A DNA stretch of 64,000 bases from Phycisphaerales bacterium. GTDB lineage: Bacteria; Planctomycetota; Phycisphaerae; Phycisphaerales; UBA1924. The notes beneath the pieces were generated by a model, which was not told where the DNA came from, ran no database searches, and was given only the letters and a program-made list of their open reading frames with translations. Each line of letters starts with the position of its first letter. Position 1 is the stretch's first letter. The stretch spans positions 1,054,001 through 1,118,000 of the forward strand of contig JAVJNT010000001.1 in the NCBI GenBank assembly GCA_040217175.1, given 5' to 3'. Of this stretch, positions 1-8,111 are shown one piece after another. A program made the translations under genes and the position numbers.

Positions 1-158
1 TACGCCTTGACCACCTTCCATTCGAACGAGTCGTCTCGCTCCTGGGTGTAGCGATCGAGGGGTGAGTCTCCCACCGGCACGGTCGGCTGTGCACCGCCTT
101 GGGCGCACGCAGACATTGGCAGCAGGCACGACAACAGCATGACGGCGGCTCGCTTCAT
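1..158 (-). CDS. PqaA-type secreted lipoprotein, N-terminal fragment
   Basis: Only the first 52 codons are in the window; the gene runs off the left edge. The start is an ATG at 158. The product begins with a basic n-region, a hydrophobic core and a lipobox ending in Cys18 (LPMSAC), so it is probably a lipoprotein. After a short linker, the mature part reads SPLDRYTQERDDSFEWKVVK. This resembles the 'LDRYVA-x-D-x-x-F-x-W' opening of PhoPQ-activated pathogenicity-related (PqaA) alpha/beta-hydrolase-like proteins, which are common in Planctomycetes. The lipoprotein signal is seen directly; the family call rests on this short opening only. It is divergent from the glutamine synthetase gene, with 126 bp between the two starts. 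Confidence 0.55.
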   Translation of the reverse strand, partial: MKRAAVMLLSCLLPMSACAQGGAQPTVPVGDSPLDRYTQERDDSFEWKVVKA

Positions 159-284
159 GGGCGATGCTAGCAACGGCCGTCGGCGGTTGACCCCGACGGG
201 GCCGGTCCGTAGCTTGTGCCCGGCGAGGGATCCGGGGTCCGGATCGGGCCATGACTCGCGGGCCGAGACTCGAGGGAGGCACGC

Positions 285-1619
285 ATGACCCTGCACGCCG
301 AGACGGTGCGCCGACTCGACGAGGACGGCATCGAGTTCCTTCTGCTGCAGTTCGTCGACCTGACGGGCGCGGCCAAGGGGAAGCTCGTGCCGCGCAGCCA
401 ATTCGATCGCGTCGCCGCCGAAGGCGTGGGCTTCGCCGGCGCGGCGGTCGTCGGGCTGGGCCAAGGTCCCCACGACCCAGACGTCATCGCCATTCCGGAT
501 CTCTCGAGCTACAGCCGACTGGCATGGCAGCCCAACACCGTGCGCTTCGCGTGCAGCCTGCAGGTCGGCGGCGCCCCCCACCCCTGGTGCGCGCGGTCTC
601 GCCTGGAGCACGCCCTCAACGAACTCGCCGGCGAAGGCATGCGGCTCAACGTCGGCTTCGAGCCCGAGTTCTTCCTCGTCCAGCATGGGCCACGACGCCT
701 CGAACGCTGGGACCCCGCGGGCGTCGATACGCTCAACAAGCCCGCCTACGACGTGCGCTCGATGTCGCCGGCCCTGGGCTACCTGCAGTCGATCTTCGAC
801 GCCCTGCACGAGCTCGGCTGGGAGGCCTACCAGGCCGACCACGAGGACGCCAACGGCCAGTTCGAGATGAACTTCGGCTACTGCGACGCGCTGCGCGCGG
901 CAGACCGGGTGGTCTTCTTTCGCTTGCTGGCCGCCGAGCTGGCGCGTCCGCTGGGCGCGATCGCCACGTTCATGCCCAAGCCCTTCGCCGACCTTACGGG
1001 CAGCGGCCTGCACGCCCATCTCCACGTCGCCGGCGCCGACGGCGCAAACCTGTTCGCGGACGAGAACGATCCGCACGGCCACGGGTGCTCGCCGCTCGCG
1101 TACGCGTTCATTGCAACGACGCTTCGCCACGCAGCCGCGCTTTGCGCTCTCACCAGCCCCACGGTCAACTGCTACAAGCGGCTCGGCCCGACCGTCCGCA
1201 CGCCGCCGACACGCTCGGGCCATGCCTGGGCCCCGCGGTCGGCCACCGTCGGCGGGAACAACCGCTCGCACATGATCCGCATCGCCGGGCCGGGCAACAT
1301 CGAAGACCGCTCGGTGTCCTCGGCCTGCAACCCCTACCTCGCCCTTGTCGCTTACGCCCGGCTGGCGAGCCTTGCCGCTCGCGCAACGGACGCCGAGAGC
1401 CTCACGCCCGACGATCGCAACGCCTTCGAGCAGGCGGGTCTGCCCGCGCTGCCGGCCACGCTGGCCGACGCGCTCGACGCGTTCGAGGCCGACACGGAGC
1501 TCACCGGCGTGCTCGGCCAGCTCGCGAGCGAGTTCATCTCCCTGAAGCGCACCGAGTGCCTGGAAGCCCACGGGCACGTGTCCGCGTGGGAGGTCCAGCG
1601 GTACCTGACGGCGTGGTGA
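285..1619 (+). CDS. Type III (GlnT-class) glutamine synthetase family protein
   Basis: This 444-residue cytoplasmic ligase would join ammonia or an amine to the gamma-carboxyl of glutamate using ATP. It has the whole GS signature: EPEFFLV (126-132), HEDANGQFEMNF (187-198), the substrate/ATP loop GSGLHAHLHV (239-248), NNRSHMIRI (325-333) and EDRSVSSACNPYLA (340-353). The length fits the short GlnT class. Some relatives of this class make gamma-glutamylamides instead of glutamine, so the substrate is open. The start is ATG 285 behind GAGGGAGG. Its stop overlaps the GTG of the next gene by 4 nt. With a glycosyltransferase and an asparagine synthetase downstream, it may supply amide nitrogen for a modified sugar or small amide; that role is inferred. 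Confidence 0.85.
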   Translation: MTLHAETVRRLDEDGIEFLLLQFVDLTGAAKGKLVPRSQFDRVAAEGVGFAGAAVVGLGQGPHDPDVIAIPDLSSYSRLAWQPNTVRFACSLQVGGAPHPWCARSRLEHALNELAGEGMRLNVGFEPEFFLVQHGPRRLERWDPAGVDTLNKPAYDVRSMSPALGYLQSIFDALHELGWEAYQADHEDANGQFEMNFGYCDALRAADRVVFFRLLAAELARPLGAIATFMPKPFADLTGSGLHAHLHVAGADGANLFADENDPHGHGCSPLAYAFIATTLRHAAALCALTSPTVNCYKRLGPTVRTPPTRSGHAWAPRSATVGGNNRSHMIRIAGPGNIEDRSVSSACNPYLALVAYARLASLAARATDAESLTPDDRNAFEQAGLPALPATLADALDAFEADTELTGVLGQLASEFISLKRTECLEAHGHVSAWEVQRYLTAW

Positions 1620-2773
1620 GCAACGGGCCCACGCCGCGCCTGCTGTTCGTCAGCGAATTCGCCGGCGACGACGACTGGCACTATCCGAGCGTCGCCGCCG
1701 CACTCGCCGCATTGCCCGAACTAATTGAGTGCTCGCCCGTCCGAGGCTTCTCGACCAACCGCACGGGCGGCGGCCTGCACTTTCGGCGACTGCTCAACGG
1801 CGCGTGGGTCTACCTGCGGCTGCCCTTTGCGCTCGCCGCGTCTATGGCGCGCCGCGAATCGGTCGCGATCGTGTGCATCACGACGCCCCCAGGCATCCAC
1901 CTCTGGTGTGCACTGCTCGGCAGGCTCACCGGCACGCCCGTGGTCTGCTGGCTGATGGACTACCACCCGGAGATCGAGGCACGCTGGCTGGAGCAGCGCG
2001 AGTGGGGCCGGCCCGGCGCGCGGCTGCTGCGCTGGCTCGATCGGCGGGCCCTGCGATGCTGCCGGGGCATCATCGCGCTCGACGACGCCATGGCGAGCCT
2101 GTGCCGCAGCCGTGCCCCGGCCGTGCGGGTCGAGTCCTTCCCGACCTGGCCCAGCCGAGAGTTGTCAGGCCTCGAACCCGCGCAGCCCGGGCGACGCGAT
2201 GCCAAAGAGCTCGAATTGCGCCTCTTGCACGCCGGCTCGCTCGGCCGAGCCCACGACCTCGACGCCCTCTCGCGCCTGCTCGACGCGATTCCGGTCCGCT
2301 GCCGCCTCACGCTGCTGGGAGCGGACGAGCGGACGCGCCGGGCGTTCTCTGCCCTCGCCACCTCGCACGACGTAGACCTGGTCGTGCGCCCCCGGCTCGC
2401 CCCCGAGGCGTTCGCCAAGGCCCTCGCCACGAGCGGCGCCGACTTCGGCATCGTGCTGCTCAAGGACCGATATGCCGGCCTCGTCAGCCCCAGCAAGTTC
2501 ACCGCCTACGCGGCCGCCGCCATCCCCGTGCTGACGATCGGCCCGCCCGGCACGACGGCCCATCGCCTGGCCGCCGAGTTCGGCGCGGGCGTGCACCTGC
2601 CCAACGACCCGGGCAACGACGAGCTCGTCCGCGCGGCCGAGCAACTGATGGACCCTGCCGCCCGTACCACCTTCCGATCGCGCGCCGTCGAGGCCCGCGA
2701 CTGGCTGCGCCGGTACGATGCCGAGGCGTTCGCGGCGTTGCTCGCCGACATGGTGCATCCGGACGGGGCGTAA
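1616..2773 (+). CDS. GT4-like glycosyltransferase
   Basis: This is a 385-residue protein started by GTG 1616, overlapping the upstream stop as GTGA (a second GTG directly upstream at 1613 is also possible). It has the two-Rossmann GT-B look. The N-terminal half (LLFVSEFAGDDDW, then VVCWLMDYHPEIEA) would hold the acceptor site. The C-terminal half has the sugar-nucleotide end of GT4 enzymes: LLHAGSLGRAHDLDAL and SPSKFTAYAAAAIPVL (about 291-306), the counterpart of the usual PSKFxEYxAAGxPV. The donor and acceptor cannot be read. No signal peptide is seen. It sits between the glutamine synthetase and asparagine synthetase genes in one operon. Confidence 0.8.
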   Translation: MSNGPTPRLLFVSEFAGDDDWHYPSVAAALAALPELIECSPVRGFSTNRTGGGLHFRRLLNGAWVYLRLPFALAASMARRESVAIVCITTPPGIHLWCALLGRLTGTPVVCWLMDYHPEIEARWLEQREWGRPGARLLRWLDRRALRCCRGIIALDDAMASLCRSRAPAVRVESFPTWPSRELSGLEPAQPGRRDAKELELRLLHAGSLGRAHDLDALSRLLDAIPVRCRLTLLGADERTRRAFSALATSHDVDLVVRPRLAPEAFAKALATSGADFGIVLLKDRYAGLVSPSKFTAYAAAAIPVLTIGPPGTTAHRLAAEFGAGVHLPNDPGNDELVRAAEQLMDPAARTTFRSRAVEARDWLRRYDAEAFAALLADMVHPDGA

Positions 2774-2783
2774 GGGGGTCGGC

Positions 2784-4535
2784 ATGTGCGGCATCGCCGG
2801 CGTCTTCAACTGTCCCGCGGTCGGCCCGTCCGACGTCCAGAAGATGGTCGACGCCATCGAGCACCGCGGCCCGGACGAGAACGGCGTGCACGCCTGTTCG
2901 CGGGTCACTCTCGGCCACGCCCGGCTGGCCGTCGTCGACCCGGTCAATGGCGGCCAGCCCATGTGCAACCACGACGGGACCGTGTGGGTGGTCTTCAACG
3001 GCGAGATCTACAACTTCGTCGAGCTGCGCGAAGAGCTCAAGGCCAAGGGCTATCACTTCAAGTCGCGGTGCGATACCGAGGTATTGGTCCACCTGTGGCG
3101 AGAGCTCGGGCCCGACATGCTCCACCGCCTCAACGGCATGTTCGCCTTCTTCGTGTGGGACGAAACGCAGGATCGCGGCATGCTCGCACGCGACCGCGTG
3201 GGCATCAAGCCCTGCTACCTCATGCCCTACGAAGGTGGATTGGCATTCTGCAGCGAGATCAAGGGCCTGCTGACCCTGCCCAAGGCCCGCCGCGACCTCC
3301 ACGCCGATGCGTTCGTCCGCACGCTGGCGTTCAACTATGGCGCCTCCGAGCAGACCTGCTTCGACGGCATCACCCACCTCTCGCCGGGCACCTACGTGCT
3401 CTTCGAGGGCGACCGCCGGCACGAGCCGCGCACGTGGTGGCGATGGCCTTTCGAAGGCGAGCGCACCTCGGCGAGCTACGACGAATTCACCGAGCTGCTC
3501 GACGACGCGGCACGCATGCAACTCCGCTTCGACGTGCCCGGCGGCTTCCTGCTCAGCGGCGGGGTCGACTCGGCGGTCGTCGCCCACCACGTCATGGCCC
3601 GCGAGCCGACCAAGGACCTCGCGGCCATCTCGCTGGACATCGACCTGCCCGGCTTCGGCGAGTTCGAGCACGCCCGCGCGGTCGGCCGGGCGCTGGGCCT
3701 CGAGCCCGTCCCCGTCCGCGTCACGCCACAAGCCATCGCCGACAACGCCCTCAACGCCGTGCACCACGCCGAATTGCCCCACGGCGACTTCTCGTTCATC
3801 CTGTTCTACATGCTGGGCCAGCAGGCCAACTCGATGGGCCGCATCGTGCTGTTCAACGGCGATGGTCCCGACGAGATCATGCTGGGCTTCCGCCACAACG
3901 CGAGCTTTTGCACCGACGACGCCCTCGACGAGCACTGGGCGTCGCGATACCTGCCCATCCTTCGCTACACCGCCGACGCGGAGCTACGGCGCGTGCTCAA
4001 CGCGGACCTGCTGGCCAAGGCGGGCGAGCCGGCAGACGCCTTCGCGGAGGCCATCCAGCCCTGGGCCTCGCTCTCGCCGCCCGAACAGATCGCGGCGTAC
4101 GAATGCACCCGGCTCATGCCGATGAACTCGTTTCCCAAGGGCGACCGCATGGGCGCGTGCTGGGCGACCGAGGGCCGCTCGCTGTTCCTCGACCACCGCG
4201 TGCTCGAGCTCTTCGCCCGCTTGCCCCTCGACGAGAAGATTCGGGGCGGCCTGAGCAAGCGCTACCTCAAGCAGTACGCCTCGGAGCTACCGATGAACAT
4301 CGACTTCGCCCGCCCCAAGACCATGCCGACCACGCCCATCGGCGAGTGGCTGCGCCGCGAGCTGTACGACTGGGCCCGCGACATCCTCGCGAGCGCCGAC
4401 GCGTCGGTCTTCCGGCGCGACGAACTCCTCGCCATGCTCGACGAGCACCGCGATGGGGCCCACAACCACACCCGGCCGCTCCGCGTCGCCATCATGGCTT
4501 CGCTCTGGCTGCAGCACTTCCGAGTCACGGCCTAA
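2784..4535 (+). CDS. asnB: Class II glutamine-hydrolysing asparagine synthetase (AsnB-like)
   Basis: This 583-residue enzyme amidates a carboxylate (classically aspartate) with ammonia released from glutamine, through an acyl-AMP intermediate. It starts MCGIAG, so Cys2 becomes the N-terminal nucleophile; the start is ATG 2784 behind GGGGG. The glutaminase half shows RGPDENG (28-34) and NGEIYNF (72-78). The synthetase half has the pyrophosphatase loop LLSGGVDSA (about 256-264). It is the last gene of the plus operon and its stop lies 2 bp from the stop of the opposing aldolase gene. AsnB homologues inside polysaccharide clusters often amidate uronic acids or peptides, so the true acceptor may be a sugar acid instead of aspartate. 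Confidence 0.85.
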   Translation: MCGIAGVFNCPAVGPSDVQKMVDAIEHRGPDENGVHACSRVTLGHARLAVVDPVNGGQPMCNHDGTVWVVFNGEIYNFVELREELKAKGYHFKSRCDTEVLVHLWRELGPDMLHRLNGMFAFFVWDETQDRGMLARDRVGIKPCYLMPYEGGLAFCSEIKGLLTLPKARRDLHADAFVRTLAFNYGASEQTCFDGITHLSPGTYVLFEGDRRHEPRTWWRWPFEGERTSASYDEFTELLDDAARMQLRFDVPGGFLLSGGVDSAVVAHHVMAREPTKDLAAISLDIDLPGFGEFEHARAVGRALGLEPVPVRVTPQAIADNALNAVHHAELPHGDFSFILFYMLGQQANSMGRIVLFNGDGPDEIMLGFRHNASFCTDDALDEHWASRYLPILRYTADAELRRVLNADLLAKAGEPADAFAEAIQPWASLSPPEQIAAYECTRLMPMNSFPKGDRMGACWATEGRSLFLDHRVLELFARLPLDEKIRGGLSKRYLKQYASELPMNIDFARPKTMPTTPIGEWLRRELYDWARDILASADASVFRRDELLAMLDEHRDGAHNHTRPLRVAIMASLWLQHFRVTA

Positions 4536-4537
4536 AC

Positions 4538-5353
4538 CTACGGCACCGCTGCGGCGTCGATGGCCCGTTGCAGCTTCGCCCAGCCTTGTTGTGCCTCCCC
4601 GGCCGTCCGCGCCGAAAACGCATCCGCCGCGCTCCGCACTTGATCGACCTCGGCCGGCAGGTCGATCGCCGCCCGCACGCCCTCCAGCGTCTCGGCCCCA
4701 TCCCGGAACGCCCGCGACAAGATCACCCGGCTCGCGCCACGCCGAAGGTACTCGCCGAGCAGCAGGTCCGCCGGCACGTCGCCCGTGCCCATCCGCCCGA
4801 TGCCACCGATGCCGAAGGGCTTGCCGCTCTCTTGCAGGTCCTCGCAGAGCGCCCCGAATCGCTCGTCCAGCATCGCCCGGAACAGGAACCGCTGGCCGAA
4901 GCTGAGCGCCAGGTCATTCAGGCCAACGTACGCCTCGCCAACCCCGTCGAGAGCCATGACCGAACGCGCGATGGCGGCCGCCTCGGCCGTCTCGACGAGC
5001 GGCACCACCACCGCCCGGCCCGATGCCGCCTCGCACGCACGAGCAATCTCCTCCGCAGTGCGAAACATCGGCACCATCACAAAGTCGGCACCCGCCGAGA
5101 TAACCGCGTCGACCTCGTCGGCGGTTCGCTCCCATGGCGCGTTGATCCGCACCAGCAGCCGGCCGGCGGGAACAACCGCCCGTACACGCGACACGTCCTC
5201 GAGCTGCGAGTCCGACAGGTGCATGCCAAGCCCGCGCTGGCGGTCGGCCTTGCCGCGCGTCTCGAGATCGACAAAGACGCGGTCCACGCCGCTCTGGATG
5301 GCGCACCCCGCGAGTGCTGGATCGCTCGTGACCATGAGCAGCACCAGACTCAC
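4538..5353 (-). CDS. HpcH/HpaI aldolase / citrate lyase family protein
   Basis: This 271-residue TIM-barrel aldolase would make or break a C-C bond using pyruvate or a similar keto acid with a divalent metal. Visible landmarks are VFVDLET (27-32), the barrel strand MVPMFRTAEE (93-102), PLVETAEAA (118-126, carrying the metal-ligand Glu region) and AYVGLNDLAL (141-150). The start is GTG 5353, overlapping the stop of the aldo/keto reductase gene as GTGA, so translation is probably coupled. It is the last gene of the minus sugar operon. The family is clear, the substrate is not. Next to a dehydratase and a reductase it could help build or trim an unusual sugar. Confidence 0.75.
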   Translation of the reverse strand: MSLVLLMVTSDPALAGCAIQSGVDRVFVDLETRGKADRQRGLGMHLSDSQLEDVSRVRAVVPAGRLLVRINAPWERTADEVDAVISAGADFVMVPMFRTAEEIARACEAASGRAVVVPLVETAEAAAIARSVMALDGVGEAYVGLNDLALSFGQRFLFRAMLDERFGALCEDLQESGKPFGIGGIGRMGTGDVPADLLLGEYLRRGASRVILSRAFRDGAETLEGVRAAIDLPAEVDQVRSAADAFSARTAGEAQQGWAKLQRAIDAAAVP

Positions 5354-6279
5354 GCCGCAGCCCCGGCCGCCTCGATCGACTCGAACTCGTCCCGCGTCAG
5401 CGGCTCGATGACCCTGCAGTTCTCGCCCGCCTGTGCGGCGGACTTGGTCCCCAGGATGGCGCACGAGCCCGGCAATGCGTCCAGCAACCACCGGGTGGCG
5501 ACCTGTCCGATGGTCGCGTCTCGCTCGCGGGCGATGCCCCGCATCGCCTCGACCCGCGCGAGTGCCTCGCCCAGCATCGGCTCGCGGAAGAGCACGCTCC
5601 GCTGGCGGACGTCGGCGCCCGCGAAGCGATCGTCGGCTGCGTATCGCCCCGTGAGCAGCCCCTGACCGAGCACGTTGTAGCACAGGGGCGTCATGCCGTG
5701 CCGATCCCGCGCCGCGCCGAGCAACTCGAACGACGCTCGCTGGATCATGCTGGCAGGCAGTTGCAAGCTCACCAGATCCACCGCGCCCAGAGCTTCCCGG
5801 ACCTCGTCGCCGGTGAAGTTGCACACGCCGACGGATCGCACCTTACCCTGCTCCCGACACCGGGCGAGCGCCACGACCGCATCGGCTACCGGCGTGTTCC
5901 CGTCGGGCCAGTGCACCTGCACCACGTCGAGCACGTCTCGCCGCAACCGCCGAAGGCTGCCCTCGATCGATCGCTCGATGGCCTCCGGTCGGATGTCGCG
6001 CCACGTGCGACGCTCGTCGTCCCAGCACAGCCCGACCTTCGTCGCCACGACGACGCCCTCGCCGGCGGGGATGGCCTCGCCCACGATCGACTCGGCACGA
6101 CCCAGCCCATACACGTTCGCGACGTCGACGAACGTCACGCCAGCATCGACCGCCGCTCGCAACGCCGCGACGGCCTGGTCCCACTCGACCGGCCCGTAGT
6201 CATGCCCCGCGATGCCCGCACATCCAAAGCCGATGCGTGAGATCATCGGCCCGTCGCGACCGAGCCTTACGGACTCCAA
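5350..6279 (-). CDS. Aldo/keto reductase
   Basis: This 309-residue NAD(P)H-dependent oxidoreductase of the AKR superfamily has the complete catalytic tetrad: Asp52 and Tyr57 (VDVANVYGLG), Lys81 (VVATKVG) and His123 (VQVHWPDG). The gene starts with TTG 6279. That start is preferred over the internal ATG at 6246 because it preserves the N-terminal beta-hairpin RLGRDGPMISRIGFG typical of the family. It overlaps the end of the phosphoglycosyl transferase gene (stop at 6267-6269). The neighbours suggest a ketosugar or sugar aldehyde as substrate; this is inference. Confidence 0.85.
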   Translation of the reverse strand: MESVRLGRDGPMISRIGFGCAGIAGHDYGPVEWDQAVAALRAAVDAGVTFVDVANVYGLGRAESIVGEAIPAGEGVVVATKVGLCWDDERRTWRDIRPEAIERSIEGSLRRLRRDVLDVVQVHWPDGNTPVADAVVALARCREQGKVRSVGVCNFTGDEVREALGAVDLVSLQLPASMIQRASFELLGAARDRHGMTPLCYNVLGQGLLTGRYAADDRFAGADVRQRSVLFREPMLGEALARVEAMRGIARERDATIGQVATRWLLDALPGSCAILGTKSAAQAGENCRVIEPLTRDEFESIEAAGAAA

Positions 6280-6908
6280 GCCGCGGCTCCGCGCCTTCGG
6301 TGCCGCCCGCGACCCACGAGCGCCACGGCCGTGCCCGCCATGATCTTCAGGTCGCCCCGCGTCGATTGCGAGTGCACGTACGCCGCGCGGAGCCGGGCCT
6401 TGTGCGGCACCACCGTCGACCGGTATACGGCTTCCGGGTCGGGCCCCGCGAGCACGTCGTCCAGGTCGAAGAACGCGATCGACGCGTAGTCGGTCAGGCC
6501 GGGCCGCATGCCCGTCGGCTGGGCCTCGAGCGCCGACCCGGGCAACTCGGGGCGCGGCCCCACCAGGCTCATGTCGCCGAAGAGCACGTTGACCAACTGG
6601 GGCAGCTCGTCGAGCTTGTGCCGCCGCAGCGTCCGGCCGACGCGCGTGATGCGGTCGTGGTACACGCCGCGATCGCTCTCCTCCACGCGCATGCTGCGGA
6701 ACTTGAGCATCGTGAACTCGCGGCCATCGCGACCGACGCGGCGAGAGCGATACAGCGCCGGGCCGGGCGAATCGAGCCGTACGAGCACCGCGATCAGCAG
6801 CAGCGCCGGGCCGAGCACGACCAGCGCGATCGCCGACACTACCGCGTCCATGCCGCGCTTGAAGGCGCGCCGCAGGCCGAGCCGCGCGATGCCGAGCCTA
6901 GTTCGCAT
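6267..6908 (-). CDS. Small monotopic phosphoglycosyl transferase (sugar transferase)
   Basis: This 213-residue enzyme transfers a sugar-1-phosphate from an NDP-sugar to undecaprenyl phosphate, the first membrane step of glycan assembly. It has only the C-terminal catalytic unit (PglC size): a basic N-terminus, a re-entrant hydrophobic helix (21-44), the phosphate loop LKFRSMR (68-74), the Asp-Glu dyad in KLDELPQL (98-105) and DMSLVGPRPE (112-121). The ATG 6908 overlaps the stop of the upstream dehydratase gene by 11 nt. The gene order dehydratase then transferase is classic for bacillosamine- or QuiNAc-type initiation, which is the likeliest role. Confidence 0.85.
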   Translation of the reverse strand: MRTRLGIARLGLRRAFKRGMDAVVSAIALVVLGPALLLIAVLVRLDSPGPALYRSRRVGRDGREFTMLKFRSMRVEESDRGVYHDRITRVGRTLRRHKLDELPQLVNVLFGDMSLVGPRPELPGSALEAQPTGMRPGLTDYASIAFFDLDDVLAGPDPEAVYRSTVVPHKARLRAAYVHSQSTRGDLKIMAGTAVALVGRGRHRRRGAAAWSP

Positions 6909-8016
6909 CGGCCACCCCGCTCGCCGCCGGATGGCACTCGACCATCGCCATTGCTCGGACCAGGCATTCGCCCACCCCGTCGACGCCCGTCGACGCCGCG
7001 TCCTCGAGCATCGCGATCGCGCTCTCGACCAGTTCGGCATCCACGATCGGACCCTCGGCCCGCCTGATGCCCGGCACGCCCGTCGCCACCGGATGCTCGT
7101 GCGACTCGAAAAGACGCTCGTCCAGTTGCTCTCCGGGGCGCAGGCCGACGAACTCGACGGCGTCCGCCGCGTCTCGGCCGGCCAGTTCCGCCATGCGGCG
7201 GGCGATGCGCTCGATCGAGACGGGCTGGCCCATGTTCAGCACGAACACCTCGCCGCCGGCGCCCAGCGACGCCGCGCGAGCGACGAGGGCTGCGGCCTCG
7301 GCCAGCGTCATGAAGTACCGCTCGGCCCGGGAATCGGTGACCGTGAGCCGCTCGCCGAGCTCGAGCTGGCGGGCGAAGACCTCGAACACGTTGCCCGACG
7401 ACTCGATGACGTTGCCGAACCGCACCGACGAGAAGCGGCAGCCCGCGTCCACCGGCCGCGTCCGCAGGTACAACTCGGCCAGCTTCTTGCTCGCCCCCAT
7501 CACGCCCGCCGGCGACACGGCCTTGTCGGTCGAGACCATCACCAGCCGCTCGCTGCCCCAACGGTCGGCCGCCTCGGCCACGCACCGGGTGCCGAGGACG
7601 TTCGACCGGACCGCTTGCCGCGGGTGGACCTCGAGCATCGGCACGTGCTTGTACGCCGCGGCGTGCAGCACGACCTGAGGGCGGAATCGCTCGAACACGT
7701 GGTCGACGAACGGCTCGTCGCCGACGTCGCCCAGGCAGATCTCTCGCGGCACGGACGTGCTGGCAAGGTCGAGGTCGAGCCGGAACTGGCCTGCCTCGCT
7801 CGCGTCGACCAGCACCAGCCGCTCGATCCGGCCGCCGGCCAAGCGCCGGGCCAACTGCCCACCAATGCTGCCGGCACTGCCGGTCACCAGCACGGTCCGC
7901 CCCGCGAGCGCATCGAACGCGTCGCCGATCGCCTCGATGCCATCAGCACCGAGACCGCGCCACCGCAGCACTTCGGTGCCGATTCGGTCGATGATCGGGT
8001 ACGGGCCAGGGGACAT
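6898..8016 (-). CDS. CapD/FlaA1-like NDP-sugar 4,6-dehydratase, short form
   Basis: This 372-residue extended short-chain dehydrogenase would convert UDP-GlcNAc (or a related NDP-sugar) to its 4-keto-6-deoxy form. The Rossmann loop is TGSAGSIG (45-52), the substrate motif HAAAYKHVPMLE (118-129), and the active site STDKAV (162-167) plus VMGASKK (172-178). Met173 stands where most short-chain dehydrogenases have the catalytic Tyr. That substitution is a mark of the membrane-bound PglF/CapD/WbpM class, yet the usual N-terminal transmembrane domain is missing. The start is ATG 8016. It is the first gene of the minus operon dehydratase-transferase-reductase-aldolase. Confidence 0.8.
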   Translation of the reverse strand: MSPGPYPIIDRIGTEVLRWRGLGADGIEAIGDAFDALAGRTVLVTGSAGSIGGQLARRLAGGRIERLVLVDASEAGQFRLDLDLASTSVPREICLGDVGDEPFVDHVFERFRPQVVLHAAAYKHVPMLEVHPRQAVRSNVLGTRCVAEAADRWGSERLVMVSTDKAVSPAGVMGASKKLAELYLRTRPVDAGCRFSSVRFGNVIESSGNVFEVFARQLELGERLTVTDSRAERYFMTLAEAAALVARAASLGAGGEVFVLNMGQPVSIERIARRMAELAGRDAADAVEFVGLRPGEQLDERLFESHEHPVATGVPGIRRAEGPIVDAELVESAIAMLEDAASTGVDGVGECLVRAMAMVECHPAASGVADAN

Positions 8017-8111
8017 GCACGCTCTCTCGGGCCCGGCGCGCTCCGATCGCCGGGTCGTGGGTCGTCTATCCCTCAAATATGCCACAAGCCTCAGGGTTTC
8101 GCCAGCCCGCC

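Noticed and set aside
251-1615. Long plus-strand open frame running through the glutamine synthetase gene into the glycosyltransferase
   Set aside because: It overlaps the complete GS gene in another frame and reads as Arg/Pro/Ala-rich sequence typical of GC-rich shadow frames; the glycosyltransferase gets its own GTG start.
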